From positions 2,418,001-2,482,000 of the forward strand of contig NC_067205.1 in the NCBI RefSeq assembly GCF_026262505.1: a stretch of 64,000 bases of DNA, written 5' to 3'. Of this stretch, positions 28,744-39,895 are shown in pieces. Below the pieces are notes generated by a model, which worked only from the letters and a program-made list of their open reading frames with translations, searched no databases and was not told the DNA's origin. Position 1 is the first letter of the stretch. Each line of letters begins with the position of its first letter. Source of the stretch: Trichomonas vaginalis G3 (Eukaryota; Parabasalia; Trichomonadida; Trichomonadidae). Both the position numbers and the translations under genes were made by a program.

Positions 28744-30860
28744 AGCAAAAATATCTCGCAATATCAAAATTGAGATATTGAGTGAATTATGCATTATAGA
28801 GATTAAAAATCTGATTTGTGAAAACATCTCATCAGTTTCTAGCTAATTCAAAAATCTTTACTATCTTATTCGATTAAAATGAAAAGGGAATAGTTTCATT
28901 ATGCTTTAAATGACAGCCTTATAATATAATCATAGTTTTCGCTCAATATGCAGCATTTTTTTTTCGAAATCTATGGTCAATATCCTAAATACTGATTGCT
29001 TTGCATTCATATCTCTTACATTTTCTATACCCACATCACTATTCATTGCTATTCCTATCTTTTTCATTTTTGTTTGTTTCTCATAATTTCTCAAAAAAAA
29101 TGATAACTTGATATTTGTAAATATCATACTTTATAACGTAAATAAGAACTTGACCTATTAAGAAAAGCAGTAATGAAAAGAAAATCTGAAATTCATAAAA
29201 ACTACAAGTTTCTGATGACAATTAGCTTAGTTAAACCAGGTACAAGATTATATAATTGCATTTTCTATCCAATTATCCATATAATATCTTATCCAGAAAA
29301 AATAACTTGATCAATACCAAATGATTTTTTAACTAGTAAATAAAGTATTTTCTTTACACACACATTGTATATCATAGTTTTTTTTTGGTTTCGCAAAACA
29401 TCCAAAAACAAATATGCTATAAAAGTGACAATTTTATCAAAACGAAACCCTTATTTGATATTTGGATTTTTAGATGATTTTAGAGATGTCAGTCTCAATT
29501 TAAAAAAATTTACAAAAAATGATCGTAAAATAATCGTTTTTGTTCAAATCCTTTTCATTTCGGGAAATTGAAGTTAAATATCAAAGAGATGGTCTATGCA
29601 TATGTGTTGTAAACAGAAATTCATCAAAAGTGACACCTCAGAAAAGCTAAAATATTGAATTTTTGGAACTTTTGATAGAGCACGTTTTTAAATATTAATT
29701 AAAGTAAATGTATATTTTGTAAAGATTCTTTTTAATAAAAAAATAAAATTTTGAAGAAGAACACAAAATCTTCTGAAAAATAATATCACATAAACTCATA
29801 TTTTTTCTAATATATAACTATTTTATATAAAAATCAAATTCAATGATCTTAAAAGCGAAGGATAAACCTCAAAATTTACGAATATAATGCTTATCTATCA
29901 TAAAACCATATGAAATATCAATTTTTGCTTTACGCCTAATTTTTGACGACAATTAGCAAAAAATGTTAAATGTTAACACTCAGTCCATTTGAATATGAAA
30001 AATAAAATTGACTTTGATTAAATGTTTTTATTTATCATGCAATTCTTCTTGCGACCAAAGATTTGAATAAAATTTCAAAAAATAAGATAGCTTAAAAAAT
30101 AATATACGGTAGTGTTTACTAATAGATGAATAGTATATAAATTCTATTAAAATGGATTTGATCCAAAAAAATATAAAACCAAAAATAATTGTTATAATTT
30201 AAATGAAGAAGTAATTTAAAACGATTTTATTTATGATCAAATTTTATATATTTTTTTGGATCAAATCCATTTTAATAGAATTTATATACTATTCATCTAT
30301 TAGTAAACACTACCGTATATTATTTTTTAAGCTATCTTATTTTTTGAACTTTTATTCAAATCTTTGGTCGCAAGAAGAATTGCATGATAAATAAAAACAT
30401 TTAATCAAAGTCAATTTTATTTTTCATATTCAAATGGACTGAGTGTTAACATTTAACATTTTTTGCTAATTGTCGTCAAAAATTAGGCGTAAAGCAAAAA
30501 TTGATATTTCATATGGTTTTATGATAGATAAGCATTATATTCGTAAATTTTGAGGTTTATCCTTCGCTTTTAAGATCATTGAATTTGATTTTTATATAAA
30601 ATAGTTATATATTAGAAAATAATATGAGTTTATGTGATATTATTTTTCAGAAGATTTCATTCTATATGCCTATGAAAAGTACTCTCAAAACTAACTTTTT
30701 CCTAATTATAATTAAATCTAGAATATTGTATTATGCTTAGTATTATTTCATTTTTCTCATTCAATTTAGAATTTACAAATGTCAAAAAATTGAGAGCCGT
30801 CACTTTTGATGAATTTCTGTTTATTACAATTCTAAGGATAATATCATATTTAAAATAAGA

Positions 30861-30862
<2 letters not shown>
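28744..30862. other. Host flank between Polinton C and element B1, no gene supported
   Basis: AT-rich DNA of about 2.1 kb. It contains a large palindrome (29766-30657) and a segment (29380-29520) related to 9605-9740 on the other side of Polinton C. Frames at 28930-29127 and 29365-29571 are short and compositionally like the background. Confidence 0.5.
29766..30657. repeat. Large palindrome, arms about 415 bp, loop 62 bp
   Basis: The left arm 29766-30178 is repeated as its complement at 30241-30657 with few differences. Shorter matching pieces lie further out (29607-29634 and about 30795-30828), so the original arms were longer and the outer part has diverged. No reading frame is present. 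It may be a fold-back or MITE-like element, or the product of a fold-back replication event. Confidence 0.85.

Positions 30863-30892
<30 letters not shown>
30863..30892. repeat. Run of 30 A outside the left end of B1
   Basis: Homopolymer directly before GGTAGTGGGG, the outermost element sequence. It mirrors the T run at the end of element A. Confidence 0.8.
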
Positions 30893-30894
<2 letters not shown>

Positions 30895-30899
30895 TAGTG

Positions 30900-31057
30900 G
30901 GGCTCCCAGGCACTTCGTGCCTTCTAGCCCTGAGGATGATTGATATAATGAAGTTTTTTTTTTCTTGGGGTGGGCTTCCAGGGGCTGCGCCCCTTCTAGC
31001 CCACATAAATGAAGTTTTTATTCGGAGGGCTTTCAGGCGCTTTGCGCCCTCTAGCCC
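30900..31057. repeat. Three tandem GC-rich terminal hairpins of B1
   Basis: Three stem-loops of about 31 bases at 30900-30930, 30972-31002 and 31027-31057, all with GGGCT...AGCCC outer stems and different inner stems (GGCAC/GTGCC, GGGGC/GCCCC, GGCGC/GCGCC). They are separated by AT-rich spacers that include TAAATGAAGTTTTTATTCGG. The first is identical to the end hairpin of element A and the second to that of B2. Confidence 0.8.
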
Positions 31058-31109
31058 ATAAGAAATTTTTCCCAAGACCCAAGAGGAGGACCGAACCCCA
31101 ACCGACCAG

Positions 31110-32300
31110 CCGTTGACTTTTTTGTCATGATTTCATCGTAAATGTTTTTGTCAAACTTCTTCGTTATGAGCGTAAATCAGACAAAAATATATTTTATGTT
31201 AGCATGTTAGATCTAACACGTTTTCTAACATGTTTTCTAACATCGTAGAAAACTCATGATTTCTTCGTAAATGTTGTCAAGACTTCTTCGTAAATGTTTT
31301 GTCAAGACTTCTTCGTAAATGTTTTTGTCAAGACTTCATCGTAAATGTTTTGTCAAGACTTCTTCGTAAATGTTTTGTCAAGACTTCTTCGTTATGAGCG
31401 TAAAGGACCCAAAAATATATTTTATGTTAGCATGTTAGATCTAACATGTTTTCTAACATGTTTTCTAACATCGTAGAAAACTCATGATTTCTTCGTAAAT
31501 GTTTTGTCAAGACTTCTTCGTAAATGTTTTGTCAAGACTTCTTCGTAAATGTTTTGTCATGATTTCATCGTAATGAGCGTAAAGGACCCAAAAATATATT
31601 TTAGGTGAAGAGGTGAGATTTCACCTGTTTTTTCACCTAATTTTTCACCCGTTGAATTTTCATGAAATTTACACCAAAAATATATTTTAGGTGAAGAGGT
31701 GAGATTTCACCTCTTTTCTAACATGTTTTCTAACATCGTGAATTTTCATGAAATTTACACCAAAAATAATGTTTATGTTAGAATGTTAGATCTAACACCT
31801 TTTCTAACATGTTTTCTAACATCGTGAATTTTCATGAAATTTACACCAAAAATATACTACTAGGGTCATTTACGAAGAAATCTCAACAAAGTCTTTACGA
31901 TGAATCTTAACAAAACATAGACAAGAAAGTTCATGAGAAATTAGATGAAGAAGTCTTAACAAAGTCTTTACGAAGAAATCTCAACAAAGTCTTTACGAAG
32001 AAAGTTCATGAGAAATTAGATGAAGAAGTCTTAACAAAGTCTTTACGAAGAAATTCATGAGTTTTCTACGATGTTAGAAAACATGTTAGAAAACATGTTA
32101 GATCTAACATTCTAACATAAAATATATTTTTATTGAATTCCGTATGAAATTTCATGAGTTTTGTATGTTTTAGACCATGTTAGAAAACATGTTAGAAAAC
32201 ATGTTAGATCTAACATTCTAACATAAAATATATTTTTGGGTCATTTACACTCATTTACGAAGAAATCTCAACAAAGTCTTTACGAAGAAGTCACAATAAA
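31110..32300. repeat. Subterminal repeat array of B1
   Basis: Repeated TTCGTAAATGTTTTGTCAAG units and, toward the genes, opposite-orientation ACGAAGAA-type units. They alternate with AAAATATATTTT blocks and stem-loops such as ATGTTAGATCTAACAT and GGTGAAGAGGTGAGATTTCACC. It matches the array of element A in mirror orientation. Open frames across it are repeat translations. Confidence 0.85.
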
Positions 32301-32337
32301 ACATCTGTCAAAAACCGCTTTTTAACTTCACTTAAAA

Positions 32338-35300
32338 TGCCACGTAAGCTACGTAAGAATATACGTAAGAGAAGAGAGCATTGAAACATCCAATAGTAAA
32401 ACTAACACCACAACAACAGTTGCAACAAACAAATGCTGAATGACCCCACTATGTTGCAACAAATGTCAAGCAACCCTATGCTTTTAAACCGAGTTATTGG
32501 TGCACAGAGTGGAGTTTAAGAGCGGCACTTTTAGCGAAAATGGCAGGCTATGGTGGAGCTGCAGACGGAACAGCTTATAACCCTCAAAGTCAAATGAATT
32601 TGAGTTCACTCAAAAATCAAATAACAGATGTCAAAAAGTCAAACGTAGACATACAGAAGCAAATAAGTGAAAACGAAAAGAAACTAGAATATGACAGACA
32701 CACAAAGAAACTCAATGAGTTAAACGTAGAGAAAAGAAGAAAGAAGAACAACTGAAAGAACTAAGTACAGAGGAATATGCGAAAAAAGTGTCAGAAAAAG
32801 CAGCAGAAGTAGCAAAAATGGAACAAGATGTCATAAATTTGAAAAACCATACTACTCAATATAAAATACTGAAAGATGAAGAGATAAAACAAAAAGCCCT
32901 GAAGACATATATGGATAGCGATGAGTATAAAAAGAAGTTGAAGCAAATGTAAAGGCAGAAAAACTTTTACAGTTGCAAAACCAAACCGTACAGTATGAAA
33001 ACTTAGCACAAGAAAGTAAAAATAACGACGCAGCCATGCAAAAGGCAATGAAAAGTGCAGAATATATAAAAGCTAACAATGACTGGTTAGATGCCCAAGC
33101 CAACGCTAAAGCAGCCCAACTCATAGGGTCAATAAGGACAAAAATACAAGCGGATGAAGATAGTTCAAATGAAGCTTTAACAAATGCTGACTTTAAGAAC
33201 GCTTTCGAAGCTCTTCATAGTAAGGTGAAACAAGTGAACGACTTCTCATCTGGAAAGAAACTGAAGTCTGAAGGTTTCGACAAAGAGTTAAAAGAAGTAG
33301 CACAAAATATGACGAAAATAACAGATGCAGCAACGAGACAGGCAGTTCAAAGTGCCTATGACGCCGTTAGAGCAACTGTTGTGAAAAGTCAAGAAAAAGA
33401 GTTACAACAGACCAAAACAGACCTAGTAAATGCTTTCTTAAAAACGAAAAGTCAGGTAGGACATTACGCTGCAGATGGAACATATGTGCCAGCTGGTGGA
33501 ACTTATATACCACCAAACCCTCCAAGAGAAGCACCTGCACCAGGACTACCTAGAACATTTACATCGTCACATGGACACAGACACAGGCATGCACAACAAC
33601 CAGCACAACAACCACCTCCACAACCAGCACAACAACCAACACAACAACCAACAGTTCAAAACACTGCACCACAACCAGCACAACAACAACCACAAACAGA
33701 GCAAGGACATAAAAGAAGTAGAGAACAAGGAAACCAAGAATTCTTAAAAATGCTTAAAGAAGACTATGGTTACCCAGATAGTATTGACTTTAGTGACAGA
33801 TATAAAGAAGCTATTAGAAAGTTCAAGGATGGAAATACTGACCCGAACCTATTTAGCTTTATGGCTCTGCACCAAAGGGGATATAATTTCAAACCTGGAA
33901 AATACAAGCTCGCTAAGGGATATGATTTAATAGCATATCATCCAAATGACATGAACGAATTTACTCCGAGATATTTGATGTCAGAGCTAAATGACAATTT
34001 AACTCTCTTCATGAAACGCGTAAAAAATAGAGACGGAACGAAAGAAGAAAGGTTTATGAGTCCGGATGACTTAGAAAGGGAACTTGTTGAAAACGGTCTC
34101 GGAATATATGAAATGCCAGCAGATGAGGTACAAGAAACTCCACAGGAAGAACTAGTTCAGATACAACCAGACATGGAAGAAATAGTTCAGCAACAAAGCT
34201 AGAAGAGCCTGAAGGAAACGAACAAGTCCTTCCTTTGGAAACTAACTTCACAGAACTAGATGAAGATTTGGAACAGCCGAAAAATCTTGACCCTCAACAA
34301 GAGTATGCGGAGAATATGGAATATTTCCAAGAGTCTAAAAAAAATTCGGCTGACATAGTAGAAGAATATCGAAAAATGTTTGCCGACATACAAAAGACTC
34401 CAACATCAGATGAAAATATCCAGCATAGAATGGAAGAACTGAAAAAAAATGTACACAAATACAACAACCCTTTTTACTTACGAGCATTTAACGTTCAATC
34501 TTCGGATGAACTCGGTGAAGATAAAAGGTTAAATTTCAAGAAAACATATAGAAATGAAACATTGTTTAAAGTTCATTCAGAACCTAACCAAGATGGAAAC
34601 AAACCTACTTTTGTTTCTGCAGACGATGGAACTACAATGAGATGGGGTCATAAAGCTAACCCGGATAGGTGGTTCATAAACTTACAACCTCAATTCCAAG
34701 AAGTTGTAGACGCAATGGAAGTCAATGGTGAACCAGATATAGCTGGTATTTTCAGCGCGGCTTTAATGCCATTGAAAGATATGAAAGATGCAGATATTTT
34801 GGACCAGTATGAAATGAACATGGCTATGGAAATATAACACCTGACGTTCTAGAACATTTATCTCAAAGAACTACACAGAACCATAGAGATGGTATATTTG
34901 GTGAAGAGTTTAGAAAGAAAGTTAGGGAGATAGAAGGAAGAGAACCTATTGTACATGACCTTGCAAACGAAAGTTTACAAAATGTCATAAAAACTTACTT
35001 TGCAGACAATGAACCGAGAAGGGATGAATATTTAAGAAAACTCAAATGGACAGTACCAAATGAAATGTTAGTATTGAAAAACATGTTCCTTGACAAAATA
35101 AAACCAACTACAGAAATAAACGACGCAAGACTGAAAGATTGGGTAAAAGCTTTCCCATTCACAAAAGATATAGTTGGTAACATGGAAAGAAAACCAGAAT
35201 GGCTACAAAAACATATATTTGGAAACGAGCTTATTCCATATGGACAGCTCTGTTTGAAGAGCTTGAACCAGAAACTCAGGAAAGAGTCATGCAAACAATA

Positions 35301-35534
35301 CGCGAAGACTCAAATACAGACTATGACAAACTCTTTCTAGGATATAGGTTACCTGAGATGGGCGACCAGAGCCAAAAGGCAAAAAGGACATGGGAAATTT
35401 GCAACATACTAGATGAACATAATGCAAAGATGCAACAACTTCAAGCAGAGGGCAATGAAGGAAAAAGAAGAGTTAAAAACTCAGTCAGGAAGAAAGTAAA
35501 GCTTGGTCCACGTGGGTTCTATTATGACATATAA
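32338..35534 (+). pseudogene. Large structural/coiled-coil virion protein region, B1 copy (broken)
   Basis: Counterpart of 51192-54381. It begins MPRKLRKNIRKR after the sequence CTTTTTAACTTCACTTAAA. Parts in order are a basic N-terminus, a long charged coiled coil (ELNVEKK region), a histidine/glutamine/proline-rich linker (PAQQPPPQPAQQPTQQPT), and a helical C-terminal part with NPDRWFINLQPQFQEVVDAM. It is placed directly before the major capsid gene in the same direction. The region has a few breaks. Function unknown beyond a probable virion or scaffold role. Confidence 0.6.
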
Positions 35535-35566
35535 ATCCAACTATTCTATATTTTTACTCATATGAA

Positions 35567-37173
35567 ATGTACGCCGCTCAGAATATAACGCCAACAGTTT
35601 TGGATGCTATGAATGGAAATGTTTCCGAATGGTATAACGAATGCGACAATGCCATTAGAAGGTCAGAAATAGTTCCTGGAACTTACGAATATACAACTGC
35701 TGTTTCTTATGGAAACGTAGGTGAGTTTGGAGAAGGTTCTTCAACAACAGTAGATATTGCTTGCGACAGGTTTCATATTATTTCTATTGACAACTCTTCT
35801 TATACGTGGAACAAGACATTGAAATAAAACCTTCTGCCAAGTTGTCTGACAAGAAAGGTTGCAATGGAATTTTCTATGTCGGATACCAATATGCTCCAGA
35901 AGTTTTCATGGGATATAAGATATATTCTAACTCTGACTTAGTTCAAACAGTAACATGGGCAAACTATGAATGGTTCGCTTTGAGAAACTCAGTACAACCA
36001 CAAGCTAGAGAACAAACAGACCAGTATGCAACTATTGAGAAAATAAGAAGACTTGACCCTAACGTTCCAGGAGTTTATGTTGACCTTTCTGGACAAACTG
36101 CAGCAGCAGTAACCAAAGTAAAACTGAAACTTAGAGTTCCTTTGTCATCTTTCCTCATCTTCAGGTTTTTAAGATACTTGCCAAACTGGGCAGGAAAAAT
36201 TTCTATCGAACTTACTCCAAGCAAAAATAACTTAGTCATTGCACCAACACAAGACCCATTCACTCTTACAGAAGTAGTGGGAACAAATAAAATGTCATTC
36301 GCCGACTTTTGCAAAAACAAAGTTGACTTAGACTTTGGTTTCTCAAACCTCAACACTGAAGTAAACTATTATTTCAATGCTGCTGGAGATGCTTGGGACC
36401 CAGTTAAGTTCACATGCGAAAAATTTGAATGCAAGAGAATAGAAAGCAGACTTGCAGTCTATATGTTGGACCCAGATATTTCAAATGCTTTAGCTGCCAA
36501 ATATATTGCAGTTCCACTTATGTTCCCTATACACCAAATATCTGTCAAAGACTTTGCAGGTGAAGTTGGAAACCAAAGTGCTGACCCAGGTGCAAGAACA
36601 GATATTGCCTTAACAACTGCAATGAAACATGCAGATACTATGTTTGTACTGTTCAGACGAACTATAAATGACTATTCTTGCTTCTACAACCCTGGTATTA
36701 AATATCATATAAACATAGATGGCAAATATTATCCAAGAGAAGAATATTCTACAGTTGAGGATATGAGGTCATACAACTTGACATTAGATGCTATGAACTT
36801 TAACAACAACTTCACAACAACCATTAACCCTGAAATGCAAAGTTCTATTATGCCATATGTGAAAGTATGGACTCATACAGGAGGTCAAAAAACTCAATAT
36901 ACAAATGGAGACCGTTCAAACTTTTGGCTTGGCATTCCATTTGCTGACTCAGAAGACTTTATGGGTGGTATTTCAACTGTTGGTACAGTTCAAATACAAT
37001 ATACTGGTGACAGAGACGGTCCAGATGAATTGAAAGCAAAGAAGTTTACAAAACCAATAGCACTTTTCACGGAAGATGCTCTTTTGAAGATTCGTTCGAT
37101 GAAACCTGCTGGGGCTCCTCAGATTGGCATAACGACAGCTTCCATCGAGCAGATTTTGGCAGCAGGTCAGTAA
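35567..37173 (+). pseudogene. Major capsid protein, B1 copy (broken)
   Basis: Region of about 535 codons starting MYAAQNITPTVLDAMNG. Beta-rich throughout. The landmarks are VPLSSFLIFRFLRYLPNWAG followed by NNLVIAPTQDPFTL in the first half, and NFWLGIPFADSEDFMGGIST near the end. They fit a double-jelly-roll capsid protein of the Polinton/PLV type and align with the Polinton C capsid region. Nearly identical to 54421-56025 and present a third time in the indel-ridden copy (45098-46729). Few breaks. Confidence 0.75.
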
Positions 37174-37499
37174 GTTGTTCTTGAACTGACTTCTCTCCGT
37201 CAAATATTGACAGTACGCCAGTTTTGACATAAAATTGTATTATAAACTTACCTTTAGAAATATCGTCAGTTTTGTTGTTATATTTTTGTCTGCTTCAAGA
37301 ACTTTCACCATCTCGGTTATACCAACTTTCTTTGCTTTATGAAAATATTTTGGTTCAGCAAATATGCTATTCTATAACATTTTCCATTGTTTGTAAAGAA
37401 CTATTCTGTCAATGTATTTGTATTGTTTGTGTGTGTAAACTTTGTTCTGCTTCAATTCGAAGAGATACTCGAAACGTCCATCTTTTTATTCTAAGTAAA

Positions 37500-38079
37500 A
37501 TGTCATTTCCGAAAAATAGAAGCGTAGTGTTTCAAAAGGTTTAATGGCGGTGGCAGATGTGAAGTTAAATTCACCAACTCAAACAAACAGTCAAAGTGTT
37601 GTTGTCAATGTCAAAGAAAGAGATGTTGAAGTGGGGAAACCATACGAAGACGAAGATGGTATAACAATAGTTCCTGTAAAAGAACAACCAACATATCCTG
37701 AAGTTAGCAGAGACTTAAGTTCTGTTGCAGATATTCGAAACGACTACCAACAACTTAAAGACAAACTTAAAACTCAGGAGAAGATTTGTCAAGCTTTGGG
37801 TATAATGTTAAACTTGGTCGAACACAACCCTGTAAAAGTGAACTCATATGTCATTGCACCTCATGAAGTTTTGAAAGAACTATTGAAACTTTTGACAGAG
37901 GCAGACGATATAAACATCAAAGAAATAGAACCCGACGTTGTTGCTGTGGTGTTTCATATAATGTCATTGACAAGATATACGTTATGAAAGGAGGTGAAAC
38001 GTTGAACTTAAAATATAGTTTCCCAGACGTCATAAAAATATTTGACGACCACAACATTTCATTAAAATTTAGTTGCTAA
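37500..38079 (+). pseudogene. CCG-motif virion protein region, B1 copy (broken)
   Basis: Starts MSFPKNRSVVFQK after CTTTTTATTCTAAGTAAA. It corresponds to 56356-56936 and to 22989-23687 of Polinton C: basic start, PTYPE linker, helical middle (KDKLKTQEKICQALGIMLN), a cysteine motif and a final beta segment. Few breaks. It lies between the capsid and minor capsid genes. Confidence 0.5.
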
Positions 38080-38083
38080 GTAA

Positions 38084-38880
38084 ATGGCAGAAGACATAGT
38101 GGTTTATACTATTACGACTAAAAACCCTGAGTCATATAATTCTATAACAACAAACTTACAAAGTCCTCAAGGACGATATTGTAAACTGACCTTAAACACG
38201 ATGACGACTAAAGCCTGTTTTGCTCTTTTGACACCAGAAGACTTTGTTGTTGTGAATGGTAAAAAATACTTCTTTGAAGATACTTACTCAGATATACCAC
38301 CAACAGGTTTTGTTGACTTATTTAATACTTTAAGGACGGATGTAACATGTGCTGCAACTAGAGCAGGTTTCATTATGTTTGGATGTCCGACTGAGTTTAG
38401 TATAAACGATATGAGCTATAATACAAAACTTATATCTGGTTTTTACTACCAACAGTTTCCTATAACAGGAAAAGGTGTCATACAAGGTCTTCTGTTCCAT
38501 TGACTTTAAGTACACCTATTTTATATATTGTTTCAAACTTAGGTTCAAAGTGCTATTCGAATGTCGACAGAAACTACTATGACCAAAAGATACTCATGCG
38601 TATAAACAACACTTTCTCTGCTGGTTTGCCTATTGTTCATTCGAATGCAGAGTTTTCAGCTTTAGTAAACTCAAACACTTTAGCAAACATAAACTTAACC
38701 TTAGTTGACGCAAACTTTGTTCCTGTAAAACTTTTATGTCCTATGTATTTGTCAATGACGGCAGAAAGTTTCGAATTGGAAGATGCAACTGGTGAAAGTA
38801 TTGTACTACAAGAACAACTTCAACAACAAATAGCTCAAGAACAACAAATGCAACAAACAAAGTCAAGAATAAAAAAAATA
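38084..38880 (+). pseudogene. Penton-like minor capsid protein, B1 copy (broken)
   Basis: Second copy of the 268-residue protein at 56941-57747, beginning MAEDIVVYTITTKNPESYN four bases after the preceding stop. Broken in about two places. See the B2 copy for the domain reading. Confidence 0.6.
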
Positions 38881-38900
38881 TTTTTTTTATTTTTATAAAA

Positions 38901-39895
38901 ATGTACAGAATAGACGTTTCAGATTTTTATGACTTCCAAGCGTTCAGAAATATGTGTCCATTTAGAGACTATAACAAAGCAGTCGAGAATTTGAAACGTT
39001 TAGTCATTTATGTCGACTCTGCCCCAGAATGTTATGTCATGAAAGAATGGGATGTTGTCTTTAACAAACCAAGAGCAACATAGTTTCAGAACAAGAATGT
39101 AGACAGAAACTTAAGAAAATAAAAGTCGTACAAGTTGGTATGAAGATGTTAGATGCTTGGGATATCTTATTGTCAAAGTTAGAAGATTTTTCAGTTCGAG
39201 GTATAAAGTTCTATACACCTCTCCAAACTTCTATTCTATCTTCACTGGATATAAATACGAACAAGTAGAATGGAAAGAAAATGTTATAGAAGCTTGGTTA
39301 GACCATGTCAAAGAAATTATATGCAATGGAAACGAAAGAGTCTATGAGTATATCTTATGTTGGTTTGCAAACATCTTACAACATCCAAGTGCTAAAAATG
39401 AAACTGCTCTCATTATAATTGGAAAACAAGGAACTGGTAAGAACACTTTCTTTACAGATATCTTATGCAAACTGTTAGAGGGCTATTCGAACCCTAATAT
39501 GACAAACTTAGAAAACATCTGCGGTAAATTTAACTCTTCAATAGAGAATATGAAACTTATAGTATGTAACGAACTTCAAAGTATAGATACAACAAAGGTT
39601 TTAAACTCAGATGCTTTGAAGAGTCTTATAACAGACAAAGTTGGAGTTGTTGAAAGAAAATATAAAGACCAAAGAGTTTGTGAAAATGTTGCAAATTTCA
39701 TTATGGTTTCAAACAATGCTGTTCCGATGAAGTTAGAAAGTTCTGACAGAAGATATGTAGTTGTCAGAACGTCAGATTCTCATATGCAAGATACAGAATA
39801 TTTTGACGACTTAGCAGAAACTTTGACACCTAACTTTTACAACCACTTGTTCTCATATTTCATGACATTAGATATTTCAAAGTTCAAACTGCATC
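38901..39895 (+). pseudogene. SF3 helicase, B1 copy (broken and incomplete)
   Basis: Begins MYRIDVSDFYDFQAFRN after TTTTTTATTTTTATAAAA. It contains the SF3 Walker A loop GKQGTGKNTFF, the acidic strand KLIVCNELQS and the sensor FIMVSNNAVPMKLESSDRRY. It corresponds to 57777-58965 of B2. The copy runs into the indel-ridden segment before its natural end. Confidence 0.8.

Larger units (their letters stand above)
30893..39895. mobile_element. Virus-like element B1 (Polinton-like), left part, truncated
   Basis: Starts with three tandem GC hairpins and a repeat array (31110-32300). It continues with rightward virion genes and an SF3 helicase that correspond to 51150-58775 of B2 at about 99% identity. 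It ends inside the helicase region, where an indel-ridden segment begins. Gene order: large structural protein, major capsid, CCG-motif protein, minor capsid, helicase. Several breaks are present (about half a dozen to ten). The closeness to B2 points to a recent duplication or a second recent insertion. Confidence 0.8.
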
